DNA of 64,000 nt from Bradyrhizobium zhanjiangense (GTDB lineage Bacteria > Pseudomonadota > Alphaproteobacteria > Rhizobiales > Xanthobacteraceae): the NCBI RefSeq assembly GCF_004114935.1, contig NZ_CP022221.1, positions 8,267,001 through 8,331,000 of the forward strand, given 5' to 3'. Shown piece by piece: positions 43,304 through 52,380 of this stretch. Made by a program: the position numbers and the translations under genes. Each line of letters opens with the position of its first letter. Position 1 is the first letter of the stretch. The notes under the pieces are model-generated. The model made no database searches, was not told where the DNA came from, and saw only the letters and a list, made by a program, of their open reading frames with translations.

Positions 43304-45871
43304 TCACATAGTCTGCCGTTCCGCTCCGTCTCGCCTGGGCGCCACTTCGACTGCCGAAGCCAAAAGGCTCGGCTGGAGCAAGACAGCGAACTCTTCGAGC
43401 GATAGCGGCGGAGAAAAAATATAACCTTGCGCCATGGTCGCGCCGTTTTCGGCCGCGAACCGAAGATCTTCGGCTGTTTCGACGCCTTCTACGACCGTCT
43501 CGAACCCCAATTCGTCCGCCAGTCCGAGCGCCAGGCGAAGGATCGTCTGCTTTTCGCGGTCTTCCGCGACACCTGCCACGAGCGTGCGATCGAGCTTCAC
43601 GGCATCGAAGGGGAGTCTCGCCATCGTCGAAAGATTCGAATAGCCGGCTCCGAAATCGTCCATCGCGAAGCGTATGCCCAATTGCCTGAGCAAGCTTATT
43701 CTCTCGCGCACGACATCAGGATTGCGCATCGCGACCGACTCGGTGACCTCGATCTCGAGGTGTGGCGGCGGGAAGTCGGCCTCGCGAACGGTCGTGACGA
43801 TAGCCTTGATGAACAGCGGGTCCTCGATTTCCGTCGCCGCCACATTCACGGCGAGCACGAGGTTCGAGCCGGCCCGGATCAAGCCCCCGATTTCGGCGAG
43901 CGCGCGCCTGAGCACGAAGCGGTCGATCTCCATGATGAGGCCGATCTCCTCCGCGATCTTGATGAAGCGCTGAGGGGGAATGTCGCCCTCCTTCGGGTGA
44001 TGCCAGCGCGCCAGCGCCTCTACCCCGAGGATGCGGCCATCCACGCAGGACACTTTGGGCTGGTAATGGACGACGAGCTCTTCATTGCGGATCGCCAAGG
44101 CGAGATCGGTTTCGAGCGCATGGCGTGCACGTGCAGCCTCTGCGAGATCCGGAGTGTAGAACGCGTAGGTATTTCGCCCCGAGCTCTTCGCGACGTACAT
44201 CGCAAGGTCGGCGCGGATCAGGAGATCGTCATAGGTCGTGCCGTGGATGGGACAGATCGCAATGCCGATGCTGACGCCGATGGTCGCATGATTGCTCTGG
44301 AGCTTGAAGGAAACCTGCAGCGTCTCGATCATCTCGCGGGCTCTGAGGCTCGCGGCCTCGACCGTCTTCACCCCTGCGATGATGGCGACGAACTCGTCGC
44401 CCCCGACCCGGGCGAGCAGACATTTGCCGGCAGTGCCTTTGGACGTCAGCAAATCGCTCAAGCGCTCGGCCACCATCCTGAGCAACTCGTCGCCAGCCTT
44501 GTGCCCGAAAGTGTCGTTGATGGATTTGAAGCCATCGAGGTCGAGGAAGAACAGCGCTGCGCCCTCTTCCGTGCCGATGAGCGCTGGCGCATCGATGCGT
44601 ATCTTCTCCCGATTGGGAATGCGGCTCACCGTGTCGTAGAAAGCGAGCTGACGAATTTTTCGAGTGCTGGCCCGCAAATGCGTCAGCATTCGCTCGAATG
44701 CGAGGCCGAGGCTGCGGACCTCGCCAATGCCAGTTGCGCGGAACGGAGCGTCGAGATTGCCACCCGCGATTTCCTGGGCGGTCTTGGCGAGCGCCGAAAG
44801 TCCTTTCGTGAGGTGCCTTACGGCGGCCAATAGCGCGACGACCAAGGCACCGAGCGCCAGTGCCGCGGATGCGAGGAACTCCCACATCAGCGAACGCGTA
44901 TGGGCTGCGCCGATCTGGAACATCTGATCGCGTGTCGTCGTCACGAGCGATGCGCTCGCGAACGTACACACCTTGAGCGTCGCCTCATAATCGACACAGC
45001 GCGCGACGTAGTTACCGTCATCCGAGCGCTGCAGCCCGGCCAAAGGCGTCCTGGTGCTGCTGAATCTCACCCCTTCAGGCCCCGCGGAAGACACGATCTC
45101 GTTGTCACCCGTGATGATGACCACGCCAGCATTAGCCAGCGAAGTGAAGTTCTCGAGAGTCCGCTCCGTGCGCCCGAGCGGTCGGATGGCGACAAGCGCG
45201 CCGATGAGGTCGCCGAAGTCGTCGAACACGGGCTCGATCGCGGTGTGCGCTATGGTGCGGCGCTGCGGCAGGCCGAGCGCTGACAATTCACGCAATTTGA
45301 GCTCATCTATGTCTTCCTCACCCTGCGGGTGCGAGCGGCTATTGTCCTTGAGGATCGCCCTGAGATTGACAGAGAGGGCGGTCCACTCGAGCGCCCCGTT
45401 CAGAGCAAGGAGGTCGAGGGGCGTATTGGCGCCGATCACGCGACCGGTTTCGTCAAAGGCGATCAGCCTTTCGAAGCCGGAGGTCGAAGCAACGATGCTG
45501 AGCAGCTCGCGGATAGTCACATCGTTGTTCGAGGCGATCGTCTTGGCGACATCGGCGCGCTGAGCGATCTGACGCAGGCGAGATGCGGTTTCCGCGCCCA
45601 GGACCTCGATTCGCGCTCGCGCCAATTGCGCCTCGCCGTCGAGGCGATGAGCGAGCTGGTCTTCGGAGAGTTCACCCAGTGCCGCAGCCTGCTGCCTCAG
45701 TTGCTGCTGGAGGCGTAGCGCCGTCAAGCCGCCGATGAGGCCGAGCCCGAGGACGCCGGTCGCGAGCACGACGGCAACAAGGCGCATGGCGATAGACGAG
45801 GGGAAACTCGGAACGCCGGACGGAACGGCCCAACGACGCCAGCGGGGCGGCGCCCTCGATGCCTTCGCCAT
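43304..45871 (-). CDS. Membrane GGDEF-EAL protein (diguanylate cyclase and c-di-GMP phosphodiesterase)
   Basis: 855 aa. A helix near residues 30-50 (LVAVVLATGVLGLGLIGGLT), a periplasmic CHASE4-like sensor region to about residue 320, a second helix, then HAMP. The GGDEF domain holds LARVGGDEFVAIIAG and an FFLDLDGFKSINDTFGHKAG block. The EAL domain has LGVEALARWHHPKEGD, LEIEVTESVAM, FAMDDFGAGYSNLS and VVEGVET. Both catalytic motifs are intact. The ATG at 45871 is preferred to an upstream TTG. Divergent from a PstS-like binding protein, with 324 bp between. Confidence 0.93.
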   Translation of the reverse strand: MAKASRAPPRWRRWAVPSGVPSFPSSIAMRLVAVVLATGVLGLGLIGGLTALRLQQQLRQQAAALGELSEDQLAHRLDGEAQLARARIEVLGAETASRLRQIAQRADVAKTIASNNDVTIRELLSIVASTSGFERLIAFDETGRVIGANTPLDLLALNGALEWTALSVNLRAILKDNSRSHPQGEEDIDELKLRELSALGLPQRRTIAHTAIEPVFDDFGDLIGALVAIRPLGRTERTLENFTSLANAGVVIITGDNEIVSSAGPEGVRFSSTRTPLAGLQRSDDGNYVARCVDYEATLKVCTFASASLVTTTRDQMFQIGAAHTRSLMWEFLASAALALGALVVALLAAVRHLTKGLSALAKTAQEIAGGNLDAPFRATGIGEVRSLGLAFERMLTHLRASTRKIRQLAFYDTVSRIPNREKIRIDAPALIGTEEGAALFFLDLDGFKSINDTFGHKAGDELLRMVAERLSDLLTSKGTAGKCLLARVGGDEFVAIIAGVKTVEAASLRAREMIETLQVSFKLQSNHATIGVSIGIAICPIHGTTYDDLLIRADLAMYVAKSSGRNTYAFYTPDLAEAARARHALETDLALAIRNEELVVHYQPKVSCVDGRILGVEALARWHHPKEGDIPPQRFIKIAEEIGLIMEIDRFVLRRALAEIGGLIRAGSNLVLAVNVAATEIEDPLFIKAIVTTVREADFPPPHLEIEVTESVAMRNPDVVRERISLLRQLGIRFAMDDFGAGYSNLSTMARLPFDAVKLDRTLVAGVAEDREKQTILRLALGLADELGFETVVEGVETAEDLRFAAENGATMAQGYIFSPPLSLEEFAVLLQPSLLASAVEVAPRRDGAERQTM

Positions 45872-46195
45872 ATCCGTGTCAGTCGCCACCACTGCCAGCA
45901 CCCTGAACTTGCGGGGGCCGGTCAATGTCGCTCACTGAGGCCCCCAACTGAGCGTCTTCAGGCGCCGACTTTAGGCGAGTGAACCACCCAAAATCGTCAA
46001 TTTAACTCCTATTTGTGGCTGGCTAATTAGCAGGTGGTTTTTCGAAACCGTCAAATTTTCTGCTTTTCCTTTCTGTCCACCGCACCTGATGATTCCATCG
46101 GCGACACTGATGATTCAAAAGGCACGGCGTTGCGACAACAGATGGTTTAGGTTTCTTTGCCAAATTGTGCATCTCGTGGCTCGAGGGGGTTTGCA
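45872..46195. promoter_or_regulatory. Divergent intergenic region, AT-rich
   Basis: 324 bp between the GGDEF-EAL gene and the PstS-like gene. The middle (about 45980-46070) is markedly more AT-rich than the surroundings, with TTTAACTCC and GCTAATTAGC stretches, as expected for promoters in both directions. No conserved operator was recognised. Confidence 0.4.
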
Positions 46196-46999
46196 ATGGC
46201 ATTTTCGAGGATATTGGCGGCGTTCTTGGGCCTCTGCCTTGCGGGGGTGAATACCGCTAGCGCCGAAACACGCAGGCTCGACATCGTAGGAACGGGAGAC
46301 GGCATCGATGTCCTGCGCGCCATTGCCGCAAGCTTCATGCAGCAGGGAGGATCGGCACGGGTCGAGGTACCGCCGAGCATCGGCTCTGGCGGAGGCATCG
46401 CGGCCGTGGGGTCCGGCAAGGCGATCTTAGGGCGCGTCGCACGCCGCCTGACTGACGCCGAAGCGGCTTCCGGCATCGTCTACAAGGCGATCGCCCGCCT
46501 GCCCTCGGCTTTCATCGTCCATCCCGGCTGTGGAGTGAATGCCGTCACGAGCGATCAGCTCGTTGCGATCTATTCGGGCCGCGTTGCGAATTGGAAGGAG
46601 CTGGGCGGCGCCGATTTGCGCATCCGCGTCGTGCGGCGCGAGGACCAGGATAGTACTCTCACCGTGCTACGGGCCAGCATGCCCGGCTGGCACGATCTCG
46701 AGATCACCGAGAAATCGAAGACGGCAACGACCACACAGGAAGCGATCGAGACGGTTCGCGATGTTCAAGGCGCGATCGGCTTCGGTCCCTTCTCGCGGCC
46801 GTTGGAACAGGGGCTCACTGTGCTTCGCGTGGACGGCCACTACCCGACCGACGCGGATTATCCCTCGAGCGTGGTGCTGGCGCTGATCTATCTAAACACG
46901 TTGCAGGATCCGGACGCATTGGCCTTTCTACGCTTTGCCGATGCACGGAAGGCGGCCGACGTCATCACCAGCCTCGGTAGTCTGCCCGTCAAGCCGTGA
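46196..46999 (+). CDS. PstS-like phosphate-type substrate-binding protein
   Basis: 267 aa with a Sec signal MAFSRILAAFLGLCLAGVNT ending SAE. The mature protein has IVGTGDGIDVLRAIAASFMQ, SIGSGGGIAAVGSGKAILGR, SDQLVAIYSGRVANWKELGG and REDQDSTLTVLRASMPGW, a PBP_like_2 pattern shared with PstS. No pst permease genes follow, so it may serve as a sensor subunit or scavenger. Partner of the divergent c-di-GMP gene by position only. Confidence 0.85.
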   Translation: MAFSRILAAFLGLCLAGVNTASAETRRLDIVGTGDGIDVLRAIAASFMQQGGSARVEVPPSIGSGGGIAAVGSGKAILGRVARRLTDAEAASGIVYKAIARLPSAFIVHPGCGVNAVTSDQLVAIYSGRVANWKELGGADLRIRVVRREDQDSTLTVLRASMPGWHDLEITEKSKTATTTQEAIETVRDVQGAIGFGPFSRPLEQGLTVLRVDGHYPTDADYPSSVVLALIYLNTLQDPDALAFLRFADARKAADVITSLGSLPVKP

Positions 47000-47033
47000 G
47001 CCGCCGGGCTGGGCGGCCGCCGCCGCGGCTGAG

Positions 47034-47142
47034 CTAGAGCTTTTTCCGTTCCGATGGAATCTGAAACGGAAGCTCTAGATTTTTGTTTTGACGCGTTTTC
47101 TTGACGCGAACCGGTGGCCACTTCGCTGGAAAACGCTCTAGG
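47034..47142. repeat. Palindromic dispersed repeat between convergent genes
   Basis: The outer hairpin arms CTAGAGCTT and AAGCTCTAG enclose a second pair, ..CCGTT and AACGG.., at 47034-47079. It continues as TTGACGCGTTTTCTTGACGCG and ends GAAAACGCTCTAG. I recognise this as a repeat frequent in Bradyrhizobium intergenic DNA. Here it fills the gap between two convergent genes and may serve as a bidirectional terminator. Confidence 0.65.
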
Positions 47143-47149
47143 CATCGGC

Positions 47150-48160
47150 TCACAGACCGGGGCGATGAGGCTGCTCCCGGCTTCGCCATAGACGGGTGAT
47201 CTTGTCCATCAGCGATGGGGTTTGAGAGCTCGGCAGGAAAGGATCGGCGTAGCATTGCGCATTGGCCGAGCGCGCCTTGTTCTTCACGATCTCGACGAGA
47301 CCAACGGGGCCGGCGACATAGACCGTATCCTCCAGCCCTAGTAGGGGCAGGTAGTGCGATGGGCGCCCGGGCCTGATCGGCAGGGTAGACCCGACCTCCG
47401 TCGTCGCAATGACGTCGCGGACACCGTCGTCGATCAGCCACTGCAACGAGGGAAGCATATAGAGATTATCGGCATCCCGGCTGCCGGCGACGACCACCAT
47501 CTCGCGGTTGCGCTGGGTCGAGCGCGCCGAGCGGGCGAGCGCCCAGATCGGGGCCCAGCCTGCTCCACCGGCGACCAGCACCAGCGGCCCCTGGCCCTGT
47601 CGTAGATAGGCTTGTCCGAAGGGGCCTTGCACATGCGCCGCATGGCCGGGCCTGATGGCCTTGCCGAGCTGCCCCGACACGGTGCCCTCGGGCACACGCC
47701 GGATGTGGAAGACGAGTTCGACTTGCCTGAAGGAACCATCGAGCCTGAAGGTCGGGCTGAACTCGCGCGCAGGATAGCCGGAAAACTTGACGCGCATATA
47801 TTGGCCCGGCCGAAACTCGAGCGGCGCTGAGGTCGTCAGCACGACTTCGGCGATCTCCGGCGAGAGCTCGTTGATCTCGGTGACGGCGCCCGCCCGCTTC
47901 ATCGGCAGCGGCAATTCTTCGAATTCGATCTCCGCATCGCCTGCGACCGCGGCCTGGCAGGCGAGCACAGTGCGGCCGTGGCCCGAGCCGCCGTCATCGA
48001 CCGAGCCCGAAACGACTGTCACCCGGCAGCACTGACATTGTCCCGATCTGCAGTCGTGTGGAATGAGGATCGAGCCGCCGAGCGCCGCGTCGATCAGGCT
48101 TTCGCCGGCGCGGGCTTCGACGAGCTTACCGTTGATGACGAGCCGACAATGCCTCTTCAT
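47150..48160 (-). CDS. 2Fe-2S ferredoxin-FAD/NAD(P)H reductase (oxygenase-reductase type)
   Basis: 336 aa. N-terminal plant-type ferredoxin (residues 1-85) with the cluster ligands in HDCRSGQCQCCRV (C-x4-C-x2-C) and VLACQA. Then an FAD-binding domain (FRPGQYMRVKFSGYPAREFS, the RxYS-like motif being REFS) and an NAD-binding domain (VLVAGGAGWAPIWALARSAR and VYVAGPVGLVEIV). Class IB/III reductases of this build pass electrons from NADH to oxygenases. It lies downstream of a cytochrome b/ethylbenzene-dehydrogenase-like gene with a 144-nt gap; the pair may form a membrane redox chain. ATG at 48160. Confidence 0.9.
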   Translation of the reverse strand: MKRHCRLVINGKLVEARAGESLIDAALGGSILIPHDCRSGQCQCCRVTVVSGSVDDGGSGHGRTVLACQAAVAGDAEIEFEELPLPMKRAGAVTEINELSPEIAEVVLTTSAPLEFRPGQYMRVKFSGYPAREFSPTFRLDGSFRQVELVFHIRRVPEGTVSGQLGKAIRPGHAAHVQGPFGQAYLRQGQGPLVLVAGGAGWAPIWALARSARSTQRNREMVVVAGSRDADNLYMLPSLQWLIDDGVRDVIATTEVGSTLPIRPGRPSHYLPLLGLEDTVYVAGPVGLVEIVKNKARSANAQCYADPFLPSSQTPSLMDKITRLWRSREQPHRPGL

Positions 48161-48304
48161 CGCGAGGCCTCTGGGCGCTGCGAATTTCGGCGAGGCCGCT
48201 GCGCGCCGAGCCAGAATGCGATGCGCGGATGAGGGCGAAGCCATGCTTTGGCGCAGCCGCGCCGCAGTCGCCTGCGGTCGAGCACGTCGCCCCCCATGAG
48301 ACGC

Positions 48305-50047
48305 CTATTTCTGCGACACGATCCGCACCGGGCGGTTATGGCTCGCATGCCGCGTCTGCGCATGGTCGAAGACAGCGACCCACATGTAGAGATCGTGGCC
48401 TGGCACGAAGGCTTTGTCATATCTGCCATCGCTTTTCATGTTGCGCGTCAGCTCGAGCGTCCAATGTCCGTTGCTCCATTTTGAAACCCCGGTGACATTG
48501 GCTCGCTCTCCTTCGTTGTCGCCGGCAATAATCACGCCAGGCAGGATCGTGCCAACGGGAATCCTCGCGTCGGCCTCTGGAGTGTAGGGTTCGCTCTCCC
48601 GGTCGAACATGTACCAGCGGCCGTTCTCGTCGTCGCTGCTGTTGGGATTAAGATCGAATTTGCCGAGGGCTGCCACCTGCGCATTCCAGTCCTTGGGAAG
48701 CCGCAGAACCGTGACGGGCCCTTTGTCGTTCTTGTGGATGAACTTGAAGTTATACGAATAAAGAGCGCGACCAGGCTTATTCCAATAGCCGCCTTGGTAG
48801 CGGGCATCGTAATTTTGCTCGTCCAAGGTCGGGGCGTAGGGCGGGCCGATATATTGGCTGTCGACACGCCCGAGCATGCCCCCGCGCGACGCCTTCCACT
48901 GCCACATGTCTATGTAGCTGCCATCCGTCGTGTAGTGGAAGCCCCGGCCGTTGATCGGCATCGGCTTACCGGGCAGCGGGTTGGCGCCGAGACCCGTCGC
49001 GCCTGCGCCGCCGAGCGATGGATCATCCGAGAAAATGACCGCCAGTTTATCCTCGTAGAAGTCGGCGGCGTCTTGCAGGCCCGCATGCTCGTCGAGGACG
49101 TGCCAGCCATCCTCTTTTTTGATGATCGGAATGCGGCGCAGGGAGCGCGTGGGATCCTCCCAGCGGAAGGCGAAATAGATCTTCTGCCCGTCGTGCAGGG
49201 CGCGCACCTCCACGAGCGATTCGCCCGATCCGCCGAGATTGGCACCCTGCTGCGTGCGGATGAAGACGGGGGGCGCGCGCGACCAGGCGAGATCGCCCAT
49301 GGCGCCGTCCAGCTTGGGCGCGTCGCTCACCCGCGCGACGACGAGCGTATCGCGCGTCGCCCAGTCGAGCCCGGCGACGCCAAACGCGACTGCCACCCCG
49401 ATTGCAGCGGCGATGAGAAGAGGCCTCGGCCGCACGGCCTTCGTGATCGCGAGCGGCGTCGGCCGAAACACGCGGAAAATCTGCAGCCAGCCGCCATAGA
49501 GATAATGCGCGGTGACATGCACGAAGATATAGAGGAGCGCGACGAAGGCGGCGGTCGAGTGGAGATAAGCCCACCAACCGCCATGGCCGAGATACATTAT
49601 GACGCCCGTCCCCGTGAGGAAGATCACGAGCGCATAGACGAACCAGTGCAGGATGATGTTGACGGCTCCCCACTTGAGGCGAGCCGGAGCCCGCATCGCG
49701 AGGATCCGCGTCTTCTTGGGGCTGTTGCGCTCGACGAGGCCGCTGCGCGCGAGGTAGGCGACGTAGGCCGACCCGCAGAAGAAGACGGCGAGCCCCGCGA
49801 GGAAATGCCAGGAAAAGATCTCGCCCTGCGGCAGGACCGGAGCGAGCCACTTCGAGAAGGGGGCGTGCAGCGCGTCCGCTGCGATGCGTATGCCGGTAAC
49901 AAGGCTTACGACGAACGCGAGCGCGGTCGCCCAATGGAGCGTTATCGTCCCGACATCCGTGCGTGGCGGGCTTTCTCGAGTCTTTGTTTGATTGAGGCTT
50001 CTCTCGGTCAAGGCGTCGGCGTTCGTTCGAGCGGTGACATCGTTCAT
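48305..50047 (-). CDS. Cytochrome b561-like membrane domain fused to an ethylbenzene-dehydrogenase-type heme domain
   Basis: 580 aa. N-terminal half: four transmembrane helices with histidines as heme-b ligands (ITLHWATALAFVVSLVTGIR, FSWHFLAGLAVFFCGSAYVA, NIILHWFVYALVIFLTGTGV, YIFVHVTAHYLYGGW). C-terminal half from about residue 220: APKLDGAMGDLAWSRAPPVF, then FRWEDPTRSL, PVGTILPGVIIAGDNEGERA and the closing SHNRPVRI, which is the EB_dh (ethylbenzene dehydrogenase gamma-type) domain of molybdoenzyme systems. The catalytic molybdo-subunit is not in the window. ATG at 50047 chosen over a GTG 5 codons upstream. Likely electron shuttle between quinol and a periplasmic partner; the specific partner is unknown. 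Confidence 0.85.
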   Translation of the reverse strand: MNDVTARTNADALTERSLNQTKTRESPPRTDVGTITLHWATALAFVVSLVTGIRIAADALHAPFSKWLAPVLPQGEIFSWHFLAGLAVFFCGSAYVAYLARSGLVERNSPKKTRILAMRAPARLKWGAVNIILHWFVYALVIFLTGTGVIMYLGHGGWWAYLHSTAAFVALLYIFVHVTAHYLYGGWLQIFRVFRPTPLAITKAVRPRPLLIAAAIGVAVAFGVAGLDWATRDTLVVARVSDAPKLDGAMGDLAWSRAPPVFIRTQQGANLGGSGESLVEVRALHDGQKIYFAFRWEDPTRSLRRIPIIKKEDGWHVLDEHAGLQDAADFYEDKLAVIFSDDPSLGGAGATGLGANPLPGKPMPINGRGFHYTTDGSYIDMWQWKASRGGMLGRVDSQYIGPPYAPTLDEQNYDARYQGGYWNKPGRALYSYNFKFIHKNDKGPVTVLRLPKDWNAQVAALGKFDLNPNSSDDENGRWYMFDRESEPYTPEADARIPVGTILPGVIIAGDNEGERANVTGVSKWSNGHWTLELTRNMKSDGRYDKAFVPGHDLYMWVAVFDHAQTRHASHNRPVRIVSQK

Positions 50048-50269
50048 TGCATAAAGCTTCACGGTAAACCAGCAGAGCTACAGCGTCCGCTTTTCGCTTC
50101 TCCCAGAAAAGTGGACAGCTTGCGAACCAGCTACCTCGCAATATCATAAGCAAGTTATCAAGTCTGGCGAGATTGCTCGTTTCGCGACAACTCGTCCCCG
50201 GTCGGCCGGCGCGAGCATCACGAGGTTTCTGTGGGATTTCTGGTGGGCAGTTCTGCTTTCCCTTGGTGA

Positions 50270-50476
50270 CACCCGCTGCTCGGAGGCGATCAGGCGTCTG
50301 TTGGCGATGGCAACGCGGCGGGTGTAGCGCGACAGATAGGCGAGCACGGCCTCGGGCCCACCGAACGGCCGCTTTGCGTAGACGACCTACTCCGCCTTGC
50401 GCAGTGGCGCTAGAAAGGCCGCGAAGCATTGGGGATTTGGCGAGATGGGCGTGGTCGCCGAAGAAGCTAAGGCGGC
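50270..50476 (-). pseudogene. IS91-family transposase remnant
   Basis: The complement reads FFGDHAHLA, then after a one-base shift FAAFLAPLRKAE, a TAG (50387-50389) in place of the usual Trp, then VVYAKRPFGGPEAVLAYLSR and YTRRVAIANRRLIASE. This is the catalytic Y2 region of IS91 transposases. A frameshift and a nonsense codon prove decay. 50477-50762 holds nothing else I can support. Confidence 0.75.
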
Positions 50477-50762
50477 CGGCAACGATCACTATCCCAATCG
50501 AAGCGGTCGGCCAACGAGCCGCCCTTGGGGCATACCCCAGTCTCGAAGTCTGGTCTCTAACCAGGTTAGCTCTGGCGCTGGGCAATTCAGAGCGTGGCCG
50601 TTGCGCGGGTCGCTAAACCACATCCAACATAAACTGGGCGGAAAACCGTTGGGGGGACGTAGGTAGCCTTCGGTGAGCCGATCATCCCCGGTAACTTGAA
50701 TTTATATAACAACTTCAATTATATATGACCGCGCCGAAAGTATTAAGTGCAGATGGAGTAAG

Positions 50763-50897
50763 GCGAGAGAGCTGGGAGCACGCCGTGCTTCCTATCCGAT
50801 CGAGCACGTCATGAAGACGCTGGAGCTCACGGACGAGCAGCGCGCCGGCATCCTGGGCAACAACGCAGCCAAGCTACCCAAGAACAGCCTCAGCTGA
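50763..50897 (+). pseudogene. C-terminal fragment of an amidohydrolase
   Basis: Reads ARELGARRASYPIEHVMKTL then ELTDEQRAGILGNNAAKLPK. The GNNAAKL close matches the C-terminus of amidohydrolase_2 enzymes (decarboxylase-type TIM barrels). Nothing of the metal-binding barrel is present. Remnant of a gene deleted during IS activity next door. Confidence 0.5.
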
Positions 50898-51121
50898 CGC
50901 TGCCCCAGCGCGACGACGCTGGCGCCCAGTAGCTCCGGCGTCGTACCCTCAGACGGCCGCCGTCTCACCGAGCTGCACCGGCGAGAGCGTGGACCATCCT
51001 TGAGCTATTTCGCAGCTGCCAGCTGCCTGCGACTCCGTGGCCGTTCGCCGAGCGGAACAGTTCGGCATCGGAGACGTTTGTTTGCACTGAAGAAACGCCA
51101 TTGGCGGGCACGCATGTGCTG

Positions 51122-52009
51122 ATGCGAAACGACCGAGCTGCGCTTACGATTAAGTGTCCCGCGTGCAGTCGGGCGACGCCGCATCGGCTTCTTTACGTCA
51201 AGAACAGTTGCAACATCCTCCAATGTCGTGACTGCGGACTGGGACGCACCGAGGTATCGAGCTTCGATCCCCTCGCCTATTATGACGAGGGCTACTTTTC
51301 CGGCCGTCAGACCGACGGCTACGCCGACTATCGCGGTGCCGAACCCGTGCTACGGCGCGAGTTCGCCGGTACGGTCGAGTTCATCCAGCGTCGCAAGCCA
51401 CGGGGCTGCCTGCTCGAGATCGGTTGCGCCTACGGCTTCTTTCTCGATGAAGCCCGCCGCACCGGATTTGAGGTGAGCGGCATCGAGCCGGCGGAGGCGG
51501 CTGCTGCCCATGCTAGCGATCTCGGCTTGAACGTCGTCTGCGGCCTGCTGAACGAAGCGACTCTCAACTCGTTTGGCACGCTGGACGTCATCGTCCTCCT
51601 CGACGTCATCGAGCATCTGCCCGACCCGCAGGAAGCTCTCGCGCTGCTCGCGGACCATCTCCGGCCCGACGGAATCATCGTGCTGACGACCGGAGACTTC
51701 GGTTCCTTGGCGGCGCGGTCGACCGGCGCGCACTGGCGCCTGATGACGCCGCCGCAGCACCTGTGGTTCTTCAACCGCGACAGCATCGCGTCTCTGGCCC
51801 ATTCGGTCGGCCTTCGCGTCGAGAGTTCCGATCACCCCTGGAAATTCGTGCCGTTGTCGCTGATCGCCTTCCAGGCCGGTCGCATGCTCGGCCGCAAGAT
51901 CGCGGCTAACCCGGCCGGCAACCGTTTGGCCATTCCGGTGAACCTGTTCGACGCGATGCGCGTAGTCTTGAGCAAGGCGCCCCCATGTCCGGAAACGAGC
52001 CACCCATGA
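51122..52009 (+). CDS. SAM-dependent methyltransferase with zinc ribbon
   Basis: 295 aa. The N-terminal CPACSRATPHRLL and LQCRDCGLGRTEV form a small C4 zinc ribbon, followed by a Rossmann methyltransferase (LLEIGCAYGFFLDEARRTGF, VSGIEPAEAAAAHA, LLDVIEHLPDP). This is the class of proteins that O- or N-methylate sugars on cell-surface glycans. The ATG at 51122 is used, since the upstream TTG lies in less convincing sequence. Its stop overlaps the next gene (ATGA), so it heads a four-gene operon. Confidence 0.88.
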   Translation: MRNDRAALTIKCPACSRATPHRLLYVKNSCNILQCRDCGLGRTEVSSFDPLAYYDEGYFSGRQTDGYADYRGAEPVLRREFAGTVEFIQRRKPRGCLLEIGCAYGFFLDEARRTGFEVSGIEPAEAAAAHASDLGLNVVCGLLNEATLNSFGTLDVIVLLDVIEHLPDPQEALALLADHLRPDGIIVLTTGDFGSLAARSTGAHWRLMTPPQHLWFFNRDSIASLAHSVGLRVESSDHPWKFVPLSLIAFQAGRMLGRKIAANPAGNRLAIPVNLFDAMRVVLSKAPPCPETSHP

Positions 52010-52374
52010 CAGAGCGCCTCAACGTAGGCCAGATCGCGTTGCTCGTCGTCTACGCGACCGGCATGACGGCGGGCCAGCTCCTGTTCAAGGCCGCCGCGCT
52101 GCGTGTCGACGACGGCCATCCCTTGTCCAAGCGTGCGCTGCTACTGTTGCAGGATGCACCGTTTATCGGCGCCATCGCGCTCTATTCGGCGCTATCCGTC
52201 CTGTGGGTCTGGCTTTTGACGTTCACGCCGCTGTCGCGCGCGTATCCGTTCGTAGCGATTGCGTTTGCGCTGACGCCCGTCCTCGGCGCGCTGGTGTTCG
52301 CCGAGCCGCTGTCGGCGCGTCTCCTGGTCGGAATCGCGGTGATCGCCTGCGGTCTTGTGCTTGTTGTGGGTTGA
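52006..52374 (+). CDS. Small EamA/SMR-like (ArnE/ArnF-type) membrane transporter
   Basis: 122 aa with four transmembrane helices: VGQIALLVVYATGMTAGQLL, FIGAIALYSALSVLWVWLLT, TPLSRAYPFVAIAFALTPVL and RLLVGIAVIACGLVLVV. The layout matches the small multidrug-resistance/ArnE-ArnF flippase subunits that translocate undecaprenyl-phosphate sugars. It overlaps the methyltransferase by 4 nt and precedes the GT2 gene by 6 nt, so it is tightly coupled. Confidence 0.85.
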   Translation: MTERLNVGQIALLVVYATGMTAGQLLFKAAALRVDDGHPLSKRALLLLQDAPFIGAIALYSALSVLWVWLLTFTPLSRAYPFVAIAFALTPVLGALVFAEPLSARLLVGIAVIACGLVLVVG

Positions 52375-52380
52375 TGAGAC

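Noticed and set aside
43427..44833. 468-codon plus-strand frame antisense to the GGDEF-EAL gene
   Set aside because: The catalytic GGDEF and EAL motifs are on the minus strand. The antisense frame is a charged low-complexity shadow.
47049..47441. Short minus-strand frame downstream of the ferredoxin reductase
   Set aside because: It runs through the palindromic repeat and out of frame with the reductase; a by-product of the repeat.
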